Notes: a model not told the origin generated them from the letters alone. DNA of 43,621 bases from CAYRPN01 sp964426135 (GCA_964426135.1 CAYRPN010000042.1:1-43621); one strand, 5' to 3'; shown: positions 11,001 through 19,816, counted from the first letter of the stretch. Program-made: numbers and translations.

Positions 11001-11307
11001 GCTGCGCGGACAAACCCTTGCCTTTGGGCGGCATCCGCTCGACATCCTTCGTTCCCTGCACTGCTTTAATCAGCGGACTTTCATCGGGCTTGCCGGGCAG
11101 AATGCTTGCCCCGTGTCCATCGCCGCCCTTGAGCGCCTGCGACTTGATGTCCAATCGCAACCCGCTCTTCTGCTTGTCCGCTCCGTGGCAGGAATAGCAG
11201 TGCTCCTGAAAGATCGGCTTGACATCACGAACGAAATCGACCGCCCCGCGGTCCGCGATGACGGGAGCAACCCACACCAGCAATGTCAGGGCAAGAAACC
11301 TGGGCAT
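8062..11307 (-). CDS. PSCyt1-DUF1549-DUF1553 planctomycete cytochrome c with two discoidin-like domains, module 1
   Basis: An exported protein of 1081 residues. I use ATG 11307 because GAGG sits six bases upstream; ATG 11313 lies directly against it. After a signal peptide comes PSCyt1 with haem motif CYSCH (residues 37-41) and a later RMPPKGKG likely to give the axial Met. DUF1549 (PSCyt2) follows with CARCHDHKFD at residue 335, a second CxxCH. The middle holds two repeated beta-sandwich segments resembling F5/8-type carbohydrate-binding domains (NVALASxG, then DGRFGNDHSWMS and DGRYGNSRSWMS). DUF1553 (PSD1) ends the protein (TARVMVNRIWQGHFG). The carbohydrate-binding-like insert is absent from the other four modules' proteins. 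Co-translated with the DUF1501 gene. A redox role on a sugar polymer is inference. Confidence 0.93.
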   Translation of the reverse strand: MPRFLALTLLVWVAPVIADRGAVDFVRDVKPIFQEHCYSCHGADKQKSGLRLDIKSQALKGGDGHGASILPGKPDESPLIKAVQGTKDVERMPPKGKGLSAQQINTLSKWVADGAAWPEDADQAKLQNRQDHWSFKPVDKRAVPEVRDQRWTRNAIDRFILAALEQQNLRPSAEADRATWIRRVSLDLTGLPPTPQQVQAFLGDKHEGAHERVVDNLLASPRYGERWAQHWLDVVRYADTHGFEVNTERPNAWPYRDYVIDALNRDTPYDQFIREQIAGDQLGQDAATGFLVTASVLLPGQIGQDAPSKRLARQDAIDEIVVNIGQSFLGLTVGCARCHDHKFDPLPQKDYYAMQAFVAGVEYEDRPLRDEASGNRREQLKQALSRIMEIDRKLAQYSPLAHVGYRKTNPTDAKGNEETFPAREVKFVKFAIVDANIHPTLGLIEPCIDELQIFTDEDKPRNVALASHGTKVTASGSRTSASHRLEHINDGRFGNDHSWMSDEKGRGWVMFELPQAVRVGRIVWSRDRMGRYTDRLATAYAIEAGPALDQMKTLVRVAAPRPAVGARLNVDRFETTTAQRLRFTIFSTSNDSRLEPVIDELEVFNTAGENVALASAGAVATSTGDNLVFERHELRFINDGRYGNSRSWMSNKQGAGSVVLEFGKAHKIDRVIWGRDREGEFGDRLALDYRIEVADAAGNWRTVADASDRARQESGKLDSSALSLAGLSAEDVEQTRRLTEEKKQVQQLIALHSKELLVFAGKFRKPDDIHRLRRGDPEQPLEPVAPAVPGAIGKLSLPPDSSDPQRRKALADWIASPDNPMTARVMVNRIWQGHFGLGFVTTPNDFGRNGVKPTHPELLDWLAAEFVRAGWSIKHMHRLIVLSATYRQAAQHNPSGEAADADVQYLWRFPTRRLEGEAIRDSMLAISGRLNLKMGGPGFDLFDLRGGLTGFNPVESFKGDGLRRLIYAHKVRRERDAVFGAFDCPDAGQSTDRRRESTTPIQALNLFNSRFTLDESEALAARVKREAGDELAAQIRQVWKLALSREPKADEISDAQALVREHGLSTLCRVIFNTNEFLFLP

Positions 11308-11579
11308 GAACATCCTCGAAGGTGAACCAGCAATCGCTTTTCCTGCTACGCATTTCCGTCATCCCCCGGATTCTTACGTGCCGAACCGGAGATCTTGATC
11401 GATGACTGGTCGCGCTTGCGGTGCCTGGGCGATGAAGTGAGCCAGGGTAGTCGCGGTCATGTCTCCAATCGAATGACCCAGGCGAATCTTCATCATGAAC
11501 TGGCGATTCCTACCAATCGCGTTTGTACCATCACTGCTCCTTTCGTGGTCGATGGCCCTATTTTACGTGCGGGCACAAA

Positions 11580-11791
11580 CCGAAGTCCAGAATCCGCCCA
11601 GCCCAGGCCGCGTCACGCAACGGAAGGGAGAGGTCGAAGTCGCCCTGTCGCGTCGCGGCGACGGGAGACTGCCGGGGCAACGTCGGCCGACACAACCGGT
11701 GGAAGGCGTGAAGGCGTAAGGCAGCGACCTGAGCGAGCCGGCGATGGGCGCCGGCCGTGAATCCTGGCCCCGGAACGAGGGGCCTTTTTTT
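11580..11791 (+). ncRNA. Candidate structured RNA or attenuator ending in an intrinsic terminator
   Basis: This gene-free stretch is rich in local stems: a bulged stem around 11641-11668, TGCC/GGCA near 11671, GCCGGC/GCCGGC at about 11739-11757, then the terminator at 11766. It lies divergent from the cytochrome gene and 440 bp before the next coding start. It does not resemble RNase P, tmRNA, SRP, TPP, FMN, glycine or cobalamin RNA by eye. No ORF across it looks like a protein. The 5' end is a guess. Confidence 0.3.
11766..11791 (+). terminator. Intrinsic terminator
   Basis: GGCCCC (11766-11771) pairs with GGGGCC (11779-11784) across a 7-base loop and is followed by seven Ts. No plus-strand gene precedes it, so it must end a non-coding transcript or a leader. 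Confidence 0.75.
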
Positions 11792-11943
11792 AGGTCGTAG
11801 GGTCAGCGGTTTACGGAGGTCGCCAAGTGCGGCTTCAGGTCAGCCGCCTCCGGCACGGGGGAGTGAGCCTCTTGGGTTGGGGGCCTTCATTTCAGCAGTC
11901 GTGCCTTGGTCACTACATCGCGAAAAAAGTGTGCAATTAGTCG

Positions 11944-11972
11944 TTGCAAGATCGGCGGCAGCGATGTATTCT
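11944..11972 (+). promoter_or_regulatory. Putative sigma70-type promoter for the PEP-CTERM/cytochrome operon
   Basis: TTGCAA and TATTCT are separated by exactly 17 bp inside an unusually AT-rich patch (11930-12005) of a GC-rich region. It would give a leader of about 250 nt before the ATG at 12229. Each box matches the consensus at 4 of 6 positions. Confidence 0.4.
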
Positions 11973-12228
11973 AATAATCAACTGTATTTCATATGTAGAA
12001 AACCATCGCGGGAGCTGGTGCAGGCTCGGTGGAGATGTGGAACTCGAAAAAACCCGGTCGCGTCTGGATCCACCATGCATCGTCGCTCCGCCGGCATGAT
12101 TGACTGATCGCGTGCAACCGAGGTCGGGAGTGTTTCCCGGCCCGAAGAAGGAGCCGTCCCGTTCGAAAACCGGAAGGCTGATCAAGACCATCCCTCGATG
12201 TGAGAGGGAGCAAGGAAAGGAAGCTCAA

Positions 12229-13542
12229 ATGAGAGACATGAGAATCAAACTTGTGATGGCGCCTCTGTCGGCGATTCTGCTGGCCAGTTCGGCGGAGGCG
12301 GCGCTGCTGGCGGACGCCCGTAGCAATTTCCTGGCCGCCCCGGTCACCGGGACGACGGCGAATTTCAACGGCGGCACGGGTTTATCCGACAGCGCCGGCA
12401 CAGGCCGATGGAACTACTCCGATGGAACCAGCCTGCTCACCTTCGGGCCCGCAGGCAACGCCGGTCAATCGATGTATGGCACGTCCGGGCAGCCGAACAG
12501 CCTTCCTGCCTTGGGCGACAAGCAGATGTTCACCAACGTGATCGGCCCGGCGCCTGATGAAGTCCAGATGCACGCGGGCTTGGGTTCGCTGTCTTCAACC
12601 ATGACGTGGACCGCGGGCGCTTCGGTCAGCAACCTGGCCATTCGCGGCGACATTCAGCACGGCATTGCCGTCGGCTCGGCGAAGTTCGACATCCTGGTCA
12701 ACGGCGTCAACTCGTTCTCCACGACGCTCAGCAGCACCACGCCTGCCGCCTTCAGCCTCTCGGGCCTGAGCATTGCCGCGGGCCAGAAGGTGGACTTCAT
12801 CCTTTCCAACAACGGCGACGGCACGGCGGGCGATATCGCCGACCTTCGCGCGGCGATTTTCAACACGGGCGCCGGCGTCCCCGGCCTGCTTTTCTCCGAG
12901 ACGTTTAACGGCTTCAACGCGCCGGACGCCAACTTCAATGGTGGGCAGTTCCAGACGAACCTGCCGGTCGCTTTCAGCGGATCGCTGCCCGGATGGAGCC
13001 AGGCGGGAGCGGGAACCGTGCATGCGGTGGATCGCGCCAACGTGAACCCCAACATCGTCAACCCGAGAGATTTCGCGGTCATGATCTTTGGCGGCGGCGG
13101 CGCCGGACAACAGAACGTCATCACGCTCAACAACGCCATCGCCGGTTCCAACGTCCTCGGAACGCAGTACAAGCTGTCCTTCGAAGACAGCCCGGCTGTG
13201 TACCAGGCGGGATCGCAGGCGACGAATTCGACGGACGGCCTGCTCATCGAGTTGCTCCGGGCGTCGGATAACGCCGTCCTGCATTCATTCACGCATCTGC
13301 CCGGCGCCTGGGCGGGGGCCTTCAGCCCGCAGCCCGTTTCGTTCATGTATACGGGCAACGGCACAGGCGATCTCATCGTGCGCATCGGCCCCGGCGGCAC
13401 CTCGGCCCTGAGCGGGCGCTTTGGCGGGGGCATCGACAACCTGACGCTGGCCTCGCTGGCGGCGATTCCCGAGCCGAGCACGTGCGTTCTTGCCTTGGGC
13501 AGCCTCGTGTTCCTGCGGCGGCGTCGCCCGGCGACCGCGTGA
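12229..13542 (+). CDS. PEP-CTERM sorting domain protein
   Basis: A 437-residue secreted protein. ATG 12229 is chosen because AAGGAAAGGAAG lies just upstream and a signal peptide follows at once (hydrophobic LVMAPLSAILLASSAEA). The body is beta-rich and low in charge, with two halves that resemble jelly-roll carbohydrate-binding or autotransporter-like folds. The C-terminus reads IPEPSTCVLALGSLVFLRRRR: the PEP motif, a transmembrane stretch and a basic tail, the signal handled by exosortase/archaeosortase-like systems. First gene of a probable operon with the pseudopilin, IclR regulator, cytochrome and DUF1501 gene. Function beyond surface display is unknown. Confidence 0.9.
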   Translation: MRDMRIKLVMAPLSAILLASSAEAALLADARSNFLAAPVTGTTANFNGGTGLSDSAGTGRWNYSDGTSLLTFGPAGNAGQSMYGTSGQPNSLPALGDKQMFTNVIGPAPDEVQMHAGLGSLSSTMTWTAGASVSNLAIRGDIQHGIAVGSAKFDILVNGVNSFSTTLSSTTPAAFSLSGLSIAAGQKVDFILSNNGDGTAGDIADLRAAIFNTGAGVPGLLFSETFNGFNAPDANFNGGQFQTNLPVAFSGSLPGWSQAGAGTVHAVDRANVNPNIVNPRDFAVMIFGGGGAGQQNVITLNNAIAGSNVLGTQYKLSFEDSPAVYQAGSQATNSTDGLLIELLRASDNAVLHSFTHLPGAWAGAFSPQPVSFMYTGNGTGDLIVRIGPGGTSALSGRFGGGIDNLTLASLAAIPEPSTCVLALGSLVFLRRRRPATA

Positions 13543-13558
13543 AACGCACGATCGCGTT

Positions 13559-13599
13559 GACCTGGGCCGGGCTATGCGGGGATAGCCCGGCTCCAGGTC
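13559..13599. repeat. Hairpin-forming inverted repeat after the PEP-CTERM gene
   Basis: GACCTGGGCCGGGCTAT is mirrored by ATAGCCCGGCTCCAGGTC around a short loop. There is no T-run, so it looks more like a REP element or an mRNA-stabilising stem than a terminator, allowing read-through to the pseudopilin. Confidence 0.6.
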
Positions 13600-13657
13600 T
13601 TCCAAAAGACAACGGACGTGTTCACGTCGATGCGGCAGGTCATCCAAGGAACAACAG

Positions 13658-14497
13658 ATGCATTCACGCCAGACCGGTCGCGCATTCACGCTTGTGGAGA
13701 TGCTGCTGGTGGTTGCGGTCATCGTGTTGCTCATCGCGATGCTGCTGCCTTCGCTGCGAGCCTCGCGCGACGCCGCCCGCCGCACCCAATGCGCCGCCAA
13801 CCTCGGCCAATGGGGTGTGGCGGTAGTGACCTATGCGACGGACAACAGCGGAAGGCTGCTTCGAACGCCGCGCCCGCATGGCAATCGGCCTCACCCCATG
13901 ATCGCCTGGGGCCGGCACGACGTATCCGCGGCCGCCAAAGGGGGCGTGCCCACCAACGAGTTTGCCGCCAGCCTGATCAATCCCTACGTGGGGACCGCGG
14001 TCGATCTGGTGAACAAGAACGTGCCGCGCAGCTCGATGTGGATCTGCCCCAGCGGCGTCGGCAACGGCGTGGTCCCCGAAGCGTTCATCAATGCCGCGCC
14101 GCTGAAGGTGTGGGATGCGCTCGGTTACTTCCACTACAGCTACCAGTACTTCGCAGGCGTCGGGCCGGAGGCGACCCATCCCGACGAGTTGCCGGGCCTG
14201 CGCATCAAATCGGGCACGCAGACGCTCATGACCGATGAAATCTGGAAGCAGAAGGGATTCAACGCCTGGCAGTATGGCCACGGATCACCTTCGAATCATC
14301 GCACCGTGACGGGCGTGTCGGTCCCCGTCCTGGCGACGCCCCATTCGCTTGAAGGCATCAACAAACTCCTGGGAGACGGCTCCGTGTCCTGGAAGGACGC
14401 CTCGGAGTTCGATCTGGGCATGATGGGAGCCGCTCCAGGCACACCGACGGCGAAGAACCACTGGGTGGACAACTCCATCGTCGCGGTTCCCTACTGA
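13658..14497 (+). CDS. Type II secretion pseudopilin-like protein, planctomycete type
   Basis: A 279-residue protein with an N-terminal prepilin motif, RAFTLVEMLLVVAVIVLL, so cleavage would fall before Phe10 with the Glu at +5; the residue before the cut is Ala where Gly is usual. The globular part resembles the planctomycete/lentisphaeral prepilin family, with the DGSVSW-like segment near the end. Such genes occur in large numbers in these phyla, often beside regulators and polysaccharide-use genes. It lies 115 bp after the PEP-CTERM gene and 143 bp before the IclR gene, on the same strand. A surface fibre or binding role is likely; true type II secretion is not shown. Confidence 0.88.
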   Translation: MHSRQTGRAFTLVEMLLVVAVIVLLIAMLLPSLRASRDAARRTQCAANLGQWGVAVVTYATDNSGRLLRTPRPHGNRPHPMIAWGRHDVSAAAKGGVPTNEFAASLINPYVGTAVDLVNKNVPRSSMWICPSGVGNGVVPEAFINAAPLKVWDALGYFHYSYQYFAGVGPEATHPDELPGLRIKSGTQTLMTDEIWKQKGFNAWQYGHGSPSNHRTVTGVSVPVLATPHSLEGINKLLGDGSVSWKDASEFDLGMMGAAPGTPTAKNHWVDNSIVAVPY

Positions 14498-14640
14498 CCG
14501 CCGCCGGCGTGCGTGGACTGAACACAAACGATTCACCGCGCCGATTGGATGGAACGACAGCGTGCCGGCATCGTCGCCGCATGCACAACCGTTCAGTGCG
14601 GGAGCCAGGAACATCGCCGATGAGCAGTGCAGGAATTCTC

Positions 14641-15441
14641 ATGAACACGAAAGACACCGCCATCCCGCAGCAGGCCGCCTCGCCCGGATCGGTGCCGGCG
14701 CTGGATCGGACGCTGGACATCATCGAGCTGCTCAGTTCCTCGACGACGGCGCTCACTCTGTCGCAACTGAGCACCCAGCTCGGCTACCCGATGAATGCCA
14801 TCTTCCGCATCACGCAGACGCTGGTGGCGCGCGGCTATCTGGCCCGTGACGCCAGGACCCTGGCGTTCCGACTCACGCCTCGGTTGCTGCGGTTGTCCAC
14901 GCCGCATTGGGGCAACCAGAGCCTGCCGGCAATTGCACGCGAAGCGATGGCCTGGCTTGCCGATGAATCGCGCGAAACGGTTCAACTCGGCGTGCTCAGC
15001 GGTCTGGAGGGAGTCATCGTCGACCAGGTGGAAGGTCCGCAGCCCCTGCGCATCGTCGTCGATCTGGGCCTGCGCTTTTCGCTGCACAACAACGCCCCCG
15101 GCAAGCTGCTCTTGGCGCATCTGCCCGCCTCGCAACAGGAAGAAGCGATGGCCCGCCTGCAACTGACGCCCAGCACGCCGAACACGATCACCACCTTGGA
15201 CGACCTGCGCCGCGAATGCAGGCGAATCGTGTCCGACGGCTATGCCACCGACTTCGCCGAGGCCGATGAGGGCATTCACTGCGTGGCCGCCCCCATTCGC
15301 GACGGCGCCCGGCATGTGTTGGGAACGCTCTGGATCACGGGGCCCGCCAAGCGGTTGCCGAAGGCGAAGTTTCGCGAACTGGGCATGCTCGTCATGTCCG
15401 CCGGCGACCGGATTTCGCGCCGCATCGGAGAATTGGCATGA
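14641..15441 (+). CDS. IclR family transcriptional regulator
   Basis: A 266-residue regulator. I start at ATG 14641 with AGGA eight bases upstream; longer in-frame starts add an unlikely Arg/His-rich stretch. A winged helix-turn-helix (residues about 20-80; ALDRTLDIIELLSSS, then MNAIFRITQTLVARGYL) precedes the IclR effector domain (about 90-260), ending with CVAAPIRDGARHVLGTLWITG. IclR proteins usually sense small organic acids or sugar breakdown products and control the neighbouring operon. Its stop overlaps the next start in ATGA, so regulator and cytochrome are co-translated. It is a natural candidate for control of this operon. Confidence 0.93.
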   Translation: MNTKDTAIPQQAASPGSVPALDRTLDIIELLSSSTTALTLSQLSTQLGYPMNAIFRITQTLVARGYLARDARTLAFRLTPRLLRLSTPHWGNQSLPAIAREAMAWLADESRETVQLGVLSGLEGVIVDQVEGPQPLRIVVDLGLRFSLHNNAPGKLLLAHLPASQQEEAMARLQLTPSTPNTITTLDDLRRECRRIVSDGYATDFAEADEGIHCVAAPIRDGARHVLGTLWITGPAKRLPKAKFRELGMLVMSAGDRISRRIGELA

Positions 15442-18374
15442 GCCCGATCACGAGAATCCTGCTGTGCGTGGCGGTCGCCATCGCGGGACCTGGCGCGGCG
15501 ATCGACTCGGCACATGGTCAGGAAACGTCGCCGGCAAAGACGGGCGCTCAGGTGTTCGATCAGACGATCGCTCCCATTCTCTCGGCTCGGTGCCTCAACT
15601 GTCACAGTGGACCAAATCCCAAGGGCAAACTGGACCTCAGCCGGCGGGCGACGACGTATCGGGGCGGCAAGGGCGGCGCGGCGATCGTCGCGGGAGACCT
15701 CGACAAGAGCCTTCTTTGGGAGCAGATCGACGCCGACGAGATGCCGCCCAAGCACCCGTTGTCCGCCGCCGAGAAGAAAACCATCCGCGATTGGATTGTC
15801 GGCGGAGCCGTGTGGGGCAGCGACCCGATCGACCCTTTCCGCTTCAGCTCCAGCAACCGCGCCGGCTACGACTGGTGGTCGTTGCAGCCGCTGAAGGAAC
15901 CATCCGCGCCGGTGGTCGATGACGAGTCGTGGTCGCGCAGCGAGATCGATCGATTCATCCTGGCGTCGCTGCGAAGTCAGGGCCTGGCTCCGTCGCCGCA
16001 GGCCGATCCGCGCGCGCGGGTGCGCCGGCTGTACGTGGATCTGATCGGCTTGCCGCCGCCGGTGGAGGTGATGGACAACTTCGAGAAGAATCCCTCAACT
16101 GCTGCGTGGGAAAAGCTGGTGGACGAGTTGCTGGCCTCGAAGGAATACGGCGAACGATGGGCCCGGCACTGGCTCGATGTCGTGCGCTTCGGCGAGAGCG
16201 ACGGCTACGAGTACAACTCGCCTCGCGAAAATGCCTGGCACTATCGCGATTGGGTCATTCGCGCATTCAACGACGACATGCCTTATGACGAGTTCACCCG
16301 GATGCAGATCGCCGGCGACGTGATCAAACCCAACACGGTCGAAGGCGCCGCCGCCGTCGGGCTGCTCGTCGCCGGAACGCACAACCCCGTCCTGGGCACC
16401 AACGCCGCCATGAAACTCGCGGCCCGTCACGAGGAACTGGAGGAAATCACCGGCACCGTCGCCCAGACTTTTCTCGGGCTCACCGTGCACTGCGCGCGTT
16501 GCCACGATCACAAGTTCGATCCGATCTCCACCCGCGAGTACCACAGCTTCGCCGCCGCGCTCGATGGCGTACATCACGGCCAGACCAAGCACCGCGCTCC
16601 ATCGCTTCGTCAAGATTCATCGAAGCAGCGGGAGGCGCTCACCAGCCGCAGGACTGAGCTACATAGGCAGCTCGTCGAGCAGATGCTCGCTCAGAACGAA
16701 ACCATCTCCACAACGGCCAATCAACTTCGAATGAAGGACCCGATCGATGCCAACGACAAGGGCAAGACCTATCGCGTTTCCCTGAAGCTTGCACCATCGA
16801 CCTGGGCATCAGCCGCACAAGCGACGGGTGATCAGGACGGCGTGACGATTCAGATCGTGGGAAAGGATGGCGCCGTGCTCGCCTCCAATTCGTATCGAGC
16901 CGGCGCATGGAACGGCGGCAAGGCCGCTGCCGATTTTCAGTTGCGGAGCTTCGAGTACACCGGCGATGGCAAGGGACCTGCTCACATCCGCTTGCTTCCC
17001 TTTCCGCTTCATTCTGATCGCTTCGGTGGCGCAGTCGATGACCTCGAAATCGTCGAGGTCACCTCGAAGAAAGCAGTCTTCACCGAAACATTCGACAAAC
17101 TCAAACACCAACACGCACCGGGAAAACAGGCCGACACCGGACGGCGTGTCTTCTTCGGTGCAGTCTCGGATCGCTGGGAAGCCACCGGCACCAACGTCAT
17201 TCATGCGGTCGAGCACGCCGATGGCAACCTCGCGCTGCAACTGTTCAGCGGCGAGTCGGGTGGACTTCTCGTCAAAGCTCAGACGCCGGAGCAGAAGAAG
17301 CAGCAGGCCGAGATTGATGCGCTGGATCGGCAACTGAGCGCGCTCGACTCGGCGAGCGAAGTCGCCGTGTATTCCGTGGTCGCCCGAAACCCCGGCATCA
17401 TGCGCGTCCTGCTTCGCGGCGAGGTGAGCAGGCCCGGCGACGAAGTCGCGCCGGGAGGCATCAGCGCCATCGGCGACGTCTCGGCATCCTTCGGCATCGA
17501 CAAAGCCGCGTCGGACGAACAGCGCCGCAAGAGCCTGGCGAACTGGATCAGCCACCGCGACAACGGGCCGTTCCACCGCGTCATGGTCAACCGCATCTGG
17601 CAGCAGCATTTCGGACAGGGCATCGTCACCTCGCCGAGCGATCTGGGATTCAGCGGCGGGCGGCCCAGCCATCCTCTGCTGCTCGATTGGTTGGCGATTC
17701 GATTTCGCGCTGACGGGTATTCGATCAAGAAGCTGCACAAGCGGATCGTCACCTCGATGGTGTACCAACAGGCATCCGACCTTCGGCCTCAAGCCGCGGC
17801 GATCGACAGTGGGAATCGATTCCTCTGGCGGCAAAACCCAAGACGCATCGAAGGGGAAGTGCTGCGCGATTCCATTCTCGATATCGCGGGCCAGCTCAAT
17901 CGCACTCCGTTTGGCCCCGGCTATCGCGATGTCAAAATCGTCGAGGTGCCGCCGGCGTTCTACTACATGCCGATCGATCCCATCGGCGGTGAGTTCAATC
18001 GCCGAACCATCTATCGCTGGAATATTCGCGGCCAGCGCAGCGCGCTACTGGACACCTTCGATTGTCCTGACCCGTCCACGAGAACGCCGACGCGCATGGT
18101 CACCACCACGCCGTCGCAGGCGCTCAGTCAATGGAACGATTCGTTCATCCTGCGAATGTCTGAAAAACTCAGCGCGCGAATCATCAGCGAACGGGGCAGC
18201 CAGGAGAATGCACCCGATTCGCAGCAGCAAGTGATCCGAGCCTGGCGCCTGGTGCTGGGCCGATCGCCGACCGCCGAGGAAAACGCCCAGTCGATTCGTC
18301 TTGTTGAGAAGCACGGATTGCCACTGCTGTGCCGGGTCCTTTTCAACAGCAATGAGTTTGTGTTGATTGATTGA
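15438..18374 (+). CDS. PSCyt1-DUF1549-DUF1553 planctomycete cytochrome c, module 2
   Basis: A 978-residue exported protein. After a signal peptide, PSCyt1 carries CLNCH at residues 52-56 and EMPPKHPLS as the likely distal Met site. DUF1549 follows with YGERWARHWLDVVRFGESDG and CARCHDHKFDP at residue 352. A central beta-sandwich (about 430-590, with RFGGAVDDLEIVE) replaces the discoidin-like pair of module 1, and DUF1553 closes the protein (HRVMVNRIWQQHFGQG; TTPSQALSQWNDSFI). It overlaps the IclR gene by 4 bases upstream and the DUF1501 gene by one base downstream, so the three are coupled. Confidence 0.94.
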   Translation: MSPITRILLCVAVAIAGPGAAIDSAHGQETSPAKTGAQVFDQTIAPILSARCLNCHSGPNPKGKLDLSRRATTYRGGKGGAAIVAGDLDKSLLWEQIDADEMPPKHPLSAAEKKTIRDWIVGGAVWGSDPIDPFRFSSSNRAGYDWWSLQPLKEPSAPVVDDESWSRSEIDRFILASLRSQGLAPSPQADPRARVRRLYVDLIGLPPPVEVMDNFEKNPSTAAWEKLVDELLASKEYGERWARHWLDVVRFGESDGYEYNSPRENAWHYRDWVIRAFNDDMPYDEFTRMQIAGDVIKPNTVEGAAAVGLLVAGTHNPVLGTNAAMKLAARHEELEEITGTVAQTFLGLTVHCARCHDHKFDPISTREYHSFAAALDGVHHGQTKHRAPSLRQDSSKQREALTSRRTELHRQLVEQMLAQNETISTTANQLRMKDPIDANDKGKTYRVSLKLAPSTWASAAQATGDQDGVTIQIVGKDGAVLASNSYRAGAWNGGKAAADFQLRSFEYTGDGKGPAHIRLLPFPLHSDRFGGAVDDLEIVEVTSKKAVFTETFDKLKHQHAPGKQADTGRRVFFGAVSDRWEATGTNVIHAVEHADGNLALQLFSGESGGLLVKAQTPEQKKQQAEIDALDRQLSALDSASEVAVYSVVARNPGIMRVLLRGEVSRPGDEVAPGGISAIGDVSASFGIDKAASDEQRRKSLANWISHRDNGPFHRVMVNRIWQQHFGQGIVTSPSDLGFSGGRPSHPLLLDWLAIRFRADGYSIKKLHKRIVTSMVYQQASDLRPQAAAIDSGNRFLWRQNPRRIEGEVLRDSILDIAGQLNRTPFGPGYRDVKIVEVPPAFYYMPIDPIGGEFNRRTIYRWNIRGQRSALLDTFDCPDPSTRTPTRMVTTTPSQALSQWNDSFILRMSEKLSARIISERGSQENAPDSQQQVIRAWRLVLGRSPTAEENAQSIRLVEKHGLPLLCRVLFNSNEFVLID

Positions 18375-19816
18375 TGACGGAGCGTCGCATGCTCACCGAC
18401 AATGCCAACCTTCTCGATCGCCGGGATTTTCTCGACTTCAGCCTCGTCGGCCTGGGCGGGGCCGCGCTCTTGAGCATGCTGCGGAAACCAGCTCATGCGG
18501 CTGCCGCACCTCGTTCGCCGCACCCGGTCGCCAAGGCCAAGCGCGCGATTCACATCTGCCTCGTCGGCGGGTTCAGTCAGATCGATTCCTTCGACTACAA
18601 ACCCGAATTGGAAAAGCTTCACGGCAAAGCCCTGCCCGGCAGCATGAAGCCGCAAACGTTCTTTGGCGGTGTCGGGCTGCTTCGCAAGGGCGAATGGAAA
18701 TTTCAGCAGCGCGGCAAGAGCGGACTCTGGGTGTCCGATCTGTTTCCTCACCTGGCCGGCGTCGCCGATGAACTGACGGTGATCCGCTCGATGGTCGCCG
18801 ACTCCGCCAACCACATGCCCGCGATGTTTCAGGAAAACAGCGGCTTTCAATCCAACGGCTTTCCTTCGCTGGGCAGTTGGCTCTCTTACGGACTGGGGAA
18901 TATTTCCGAGTCGCTGCCGACCTTCGTCGTCCTGCCCGATGCCCGCAGCCTGCCCAATGGCGGCGCTTCCAACTGGTCCAGCGGCTTCCTCCCCGCGACG
19001 CACCAGGGAGCGCTCTTCGGCAGCGGCCCCAACCCGATCCGCAATCTGTTCGCCGACAAGAAACTGCCCGACAATGCCGAGGCCGACGCCCTGGGCCTGC
19101 TGAGCACTCTCAACCACTCGCACCTGACGGCGCGAGGCGACAATGATCTGCTTAAGGCGCGCATCCGGGCCTACGAATTGGCCGCCAGGATGCAGGTGTC
19201 CGTGCCGGAGGCGGTGGACTTCAGCAAGGAACCTGCGTCATTGAAGACGGCATACGGGTTCGATCAGCAGGTGACCGCCGACTGCGCCCGGCGCTGTCTG
19301 CTCGCGCGGCGGCTGCTGGAGCGCGGCGTCCGCTTCGTGCAGCTTTTCTCAGGCGGCGCCTTCGGCGGCAAGCCGCGCCACGGCTGGGATGGCCACGAGG
19401 ACAATCGCGAAAACCACAGTCGCGAAGCCGCCATGATCGATCAGCCCATCGCCGCGCTGCTCGCTGACCTCAAACAGCGCGGCATGCTCGAAGACACCTT
19501 GATCCTCTGCACCTCGGAGTTCGGCCGCACGCCGTTCACCCAGTCCAACGGCACGCTGGGACTCGGTCGCGACCACAACCCCGAAGGCTTCACCTGCTGG
19601 ATGGCGGGCGCGGGCCTGCGCAAGGGCATCGCCCACGGCGAGACCGACCCGGTGGGCTGGAGAGCGGTCGAGAACCCGGTGACGTGGCCCGACTTCCACG
19701 CCACTGTCCTCCACCTTCTGGGCATCAACCACGAAGCCCTCACCTACTATCACAACGGCATCGATCGCCGCCTCACCAACGTCCACGGACACGTCGTGAA
19801 AAGTATTGTGGCGTAA
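18374..19816 (+). CDS. DUF1501 family exported protein, module 2
   Basis: A 480-residue DUF1501 protein. ATG 18374 shares a base with the preceding stop (TGATG); ATG 18389, five codons on, has GGAG six bases upstream and is a real alternative. The Tat motif is DRRDFLDFSLVGLGG. Conserved family stretches are VGGFSQIDSFD, EFGRTPFTQ, GRDHNPEGFTCWMAGAG and the tail YYHNGIDRRLTNVHGHVV, nearly the same as module 1, so modules 1 and 2 are the closest pair. Last gene of the operon. Confidence 0.94.
   Translation: MTERRMLTDNANLLDRRDFLDFSLVGLGGAALLSMLRKPAHAAAAPRSPHPVAKAKRAIHICLVGGFSQIDSFDYKPELEKLHGKALPGSMKPQTFFGGVGLLRKGEWKFQQRGKSGLWVSDLFPHLAGVADELTVIRSMVADSANHMPAMFQENSGFQSNGFPSLGSWLSYGLGNISESLPTFVVLPDARSLPNGGASNWSSGFLPATHQGALFGSGPNPIRNLFADKKLPDNAEADALGLLSTLNHSHLTARGDNDLLKARIRAYELAARMQVSVPEAVDFSKEPASLKTAYGFDQQVTADCARRCLLARRLLERGVRFVQLFSGGAFGGKPRHGWDGHEDNRENHSREAAMIDQPIAALLADLKQRGMLEDTLILCTSEFGRTPFTQSNGTLGLGRDHNPEGFTCWMAGAGLRKGIAHGETDPVGWRAVENPVTWPDFHATVLHLLGINHEALTYYHNGIDRRLTNVHGHVVKSIVA

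Noticed and set aside
11395..11760. 121-codon plus-strand ORF
   Set aside because: Composition and lack of a ribosome site are not protein-like, and it covers the stem-rich region before the terminator.
11580..11791. Known riboswitch or RNase P/tmRNA
   Set aside because: I compared it by memory with TPP, FMN, cobalamin, glycine, RNase P, tmRNA and SRP conserved cores and found no match, so it is left as a candidate of unknown type.
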